Below, piece by piece: positions 63,176 to 64,000 of a DNA stretch of 64,000 bases. The notes under the pieces were generated by a model. The model saw only the letters and a list, made by a program, of their open reading frames with translations. It did not search any database and was not told the origin of the DNA. The translations under genes and the position numbers were made by a program. Source of the DNA: Flavobacterium lacisediminis. GTDB taxonomy: Bacteria > Bacteroidota > Bacteroidia > Flavobacteriales > Flavobacteriaceae. Position 1 is the first letter of the stretch. Each line of letters starts with the position of its first letter. The stretch lies in NCBI RefSeq assembly GCF_025909975.1, contig NZ_JAPCIO010000004.1, forward strand, positions 62,001-126,000, read 5' to 3'.

Positions 63176-63603
63176 ATCCTAAAATAACATTCTTTATTCC
63201 CGATTTGGAAAATCCTATTCCAACTTCTTTTATATCAGGTGGAATAAAGGCAGGCTTTCCATCACCTGCGGCTGATTTTGAGGAGTTGAAATTAAGTTTA
63301 GATCATCTATTAGTCAAAAATAGAGAAGCTACGTTTTATGCTAAAGCTAGTGGAAATTCCATGATAGGAGCAGGGATTGATGATGGTGATATTTTAGTAA
63401 TCGACAGAAGTTTGGAACCAAGGCATAATGCTATTGCAGTTTGCCTTATTGATGGTGAGTTTACCGTAAAAAGAATCAAGAAAGATAATGATGAGGTGTA
63501 TTTAATGCCTGAGAATTCGCAATACCAACCCATAAAAATTGAAGAAGAAAATGAGTTGATAATTTGGGGGATAGTAACCTATGCTATCAAACAAATGAAA
63601 TAA
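63166..63603 (+). CDS. umuD: UmuD-like S24 self-cleaving peptidase
   Basis: 145 residues. Cleavage-site region KAGFPSPAADFEE (Ala-Gly bond), nucleophile Ser in ASGNSMIGAGI, general base Lys in DGEFTVKRIKK. Activates UmuC after RecA-promoted self-cleavage in the known paradigm. It overlaps umuC, so translation is coupled. Confidence 0.95.
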   Translation: MQVNPKITFFIPDLENPIPTSFISGGIKAGFPSPAADFEELKLSLDHLLVKNREATFYAKASGNSMIGAGIDDGDILVIDRSLEPRHNAIAVCLIDGEFTVKRIKKDNDEVYLMPENSQYQPIKIEEENELIIWGIVTYAIKQMK

Positions 63604-63638
63604 AAAAAGAGGCTGATGAATATCAGCCTCTTTTTTTA
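63603..63638. terminator. Bidirectional terminator
   Basis: AAAAGAGGCTGAT / ATCAGCCTCTTTT stem with T-runs both ways. Confidence 0.9.
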
Positions 63639-63655
63639 TGGGTAATCAATAGATA

Positions 63656-64000
63656 TTAGAAGTTAGCTCTATTATCTTTAATATCTGCTTTGTCTTTTAA
63701 AGCTATAAACGCTTTAGAAACACCATATGATTGATTTTGTGATCTATCTTGAGTAATATAAGTAGCGTAACTTGCAACTTCTGGAGCTTTGGTTACCGCT
63801 TTAGCTCTTACCATGAACATTCCTGAGTTTCCTTCGATGATTTCAGAAGTTTTACCTGCAGCTAATCCAAATGCTTTACCTACAACTTTAGGTTCGCTAC
63901 CAATGTTTGGAATAACTGGTGCTTTTAGAGAAACTCCAACCGCAGGTTGAACAGAAGCTCCAGAAGCTTTTGCTACTGCCTCTAAAGAAGCACCGCTCAT
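63656..64000 (-). CDS. PpiD/SurA-type peptidyl-prolyl isomerase, C-terminal part (partial)
   Basis: The last ~114 residues of a minus-strand protein that continues beyond the window; the Met at the edge is probably internal. KVVGKAFGLAAGKTSEIIEGNSGMFMVRAKAVTKAPEVASY is the C-terminal foldase text typical of PpiD-like chaperones after the parvulin domain. A periplasmic, membrane-anchored role is inferred from the family. Confidence 0.65.
   Translation of the reverse strand: MSGASLEAVAKASGASVQPAVGVSLKAPVIPNIGSEPKVVGKAFGLAAGKTSEIIEGNSGMFMVRAKAVTKAPEVASYATYITQDRSQNQSYGVSKAFIALKDKADIKDNRANF

Overview
This 64-kb window comes from the chromosome of a Flavobacterium-like member of the Bacteroidota. 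Support comes from the low G+C content, promoters with the -7 box TAnnTTTG, the lack of Shine-Dalgarno sites, gliding genes (gldE, gldD), type IX secretion sorting domains of types A and B, a SusC/SusD polysaccharide locus and a mevalonate pathway. All calls were made by reading the sequence and translations; no database search was run.

Layout. 1-12.3 kb is housekeeping: the tail of a penicillin-binding protein 1C, RNase G/E, a 30-residue basic protein, HU, mutY-ssb-gldE-gldD, a metal-binding lipoprotein, an EamA transporter, a pair of M16 peptidases, rplU-rpmA and tRNA-Leu(TAG). 12.41-25.91 kb is an integrated mobile element of about 13.5 kb. It is bounded by a 19-bp direct repeat of the tRNA-Leu 3' end and has a tyrosine integrase at its right end. 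Its cargo includes an HUH-endonuclease-like protein, a serine recombinase, an XRE repressor-like gene with repeated operators, an excisionase-like HTH gene, a single-chain restriction-modification enzyme with a translationally coupled 85-residue partner, and a two-gene ATPase plus DUF4276/TOPRIM-like module that looks like an anti-phage system.

26.0-46.8 kb is a complete starch/maltodextrin utilization locus. On the minus strand lie susC-susD-susE and a secreted GH13 amylase. On the plus strand lie a LacI-family regulator and then a seven-gene operon: MFS transporter, beta-phosphoglucomutase, GH65 phosphorylase, GH97 alpha-glucosidase, GH13, esterase and a GH13 lipoprotein. The logic reads as outer-membrane capture, surface and periplasmic hydrolysis, maltose import, phosphorolysis to glucose plus beta-glucose-1-phosphate, and conversion to glucose-6-phosphate. 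A perfect 14-bp LacI-type palindrome sits between susC and the regulator. A 19-bp motif is shared by the susC upstream region and the transporter leader, where it lies in the loop of a 12-bp hairpin.

46.8-64 kb returns to core functions: a flavoprotein, TspO, mevalonate-pathway genes with a UbiA prenyltransferase, an RluB/E/F-type pseudouridine synthase, an NTF2-like protein, a putative barrel protein, DusB, LepA, a 1437-residue type B sorted surface protein with about eight internal repeats, a umuC-umuD pair in reversed order, and the 3' end of a PpiD/SurA-like peptidyl-prolyl isomerase.

The most interesting material is the tRNA-Leu element (defence cargo, HUH protein, paired 20-bp terminal repeats, a gene broken by an in-frame TGA) and the leader architecture of the maltose operon.
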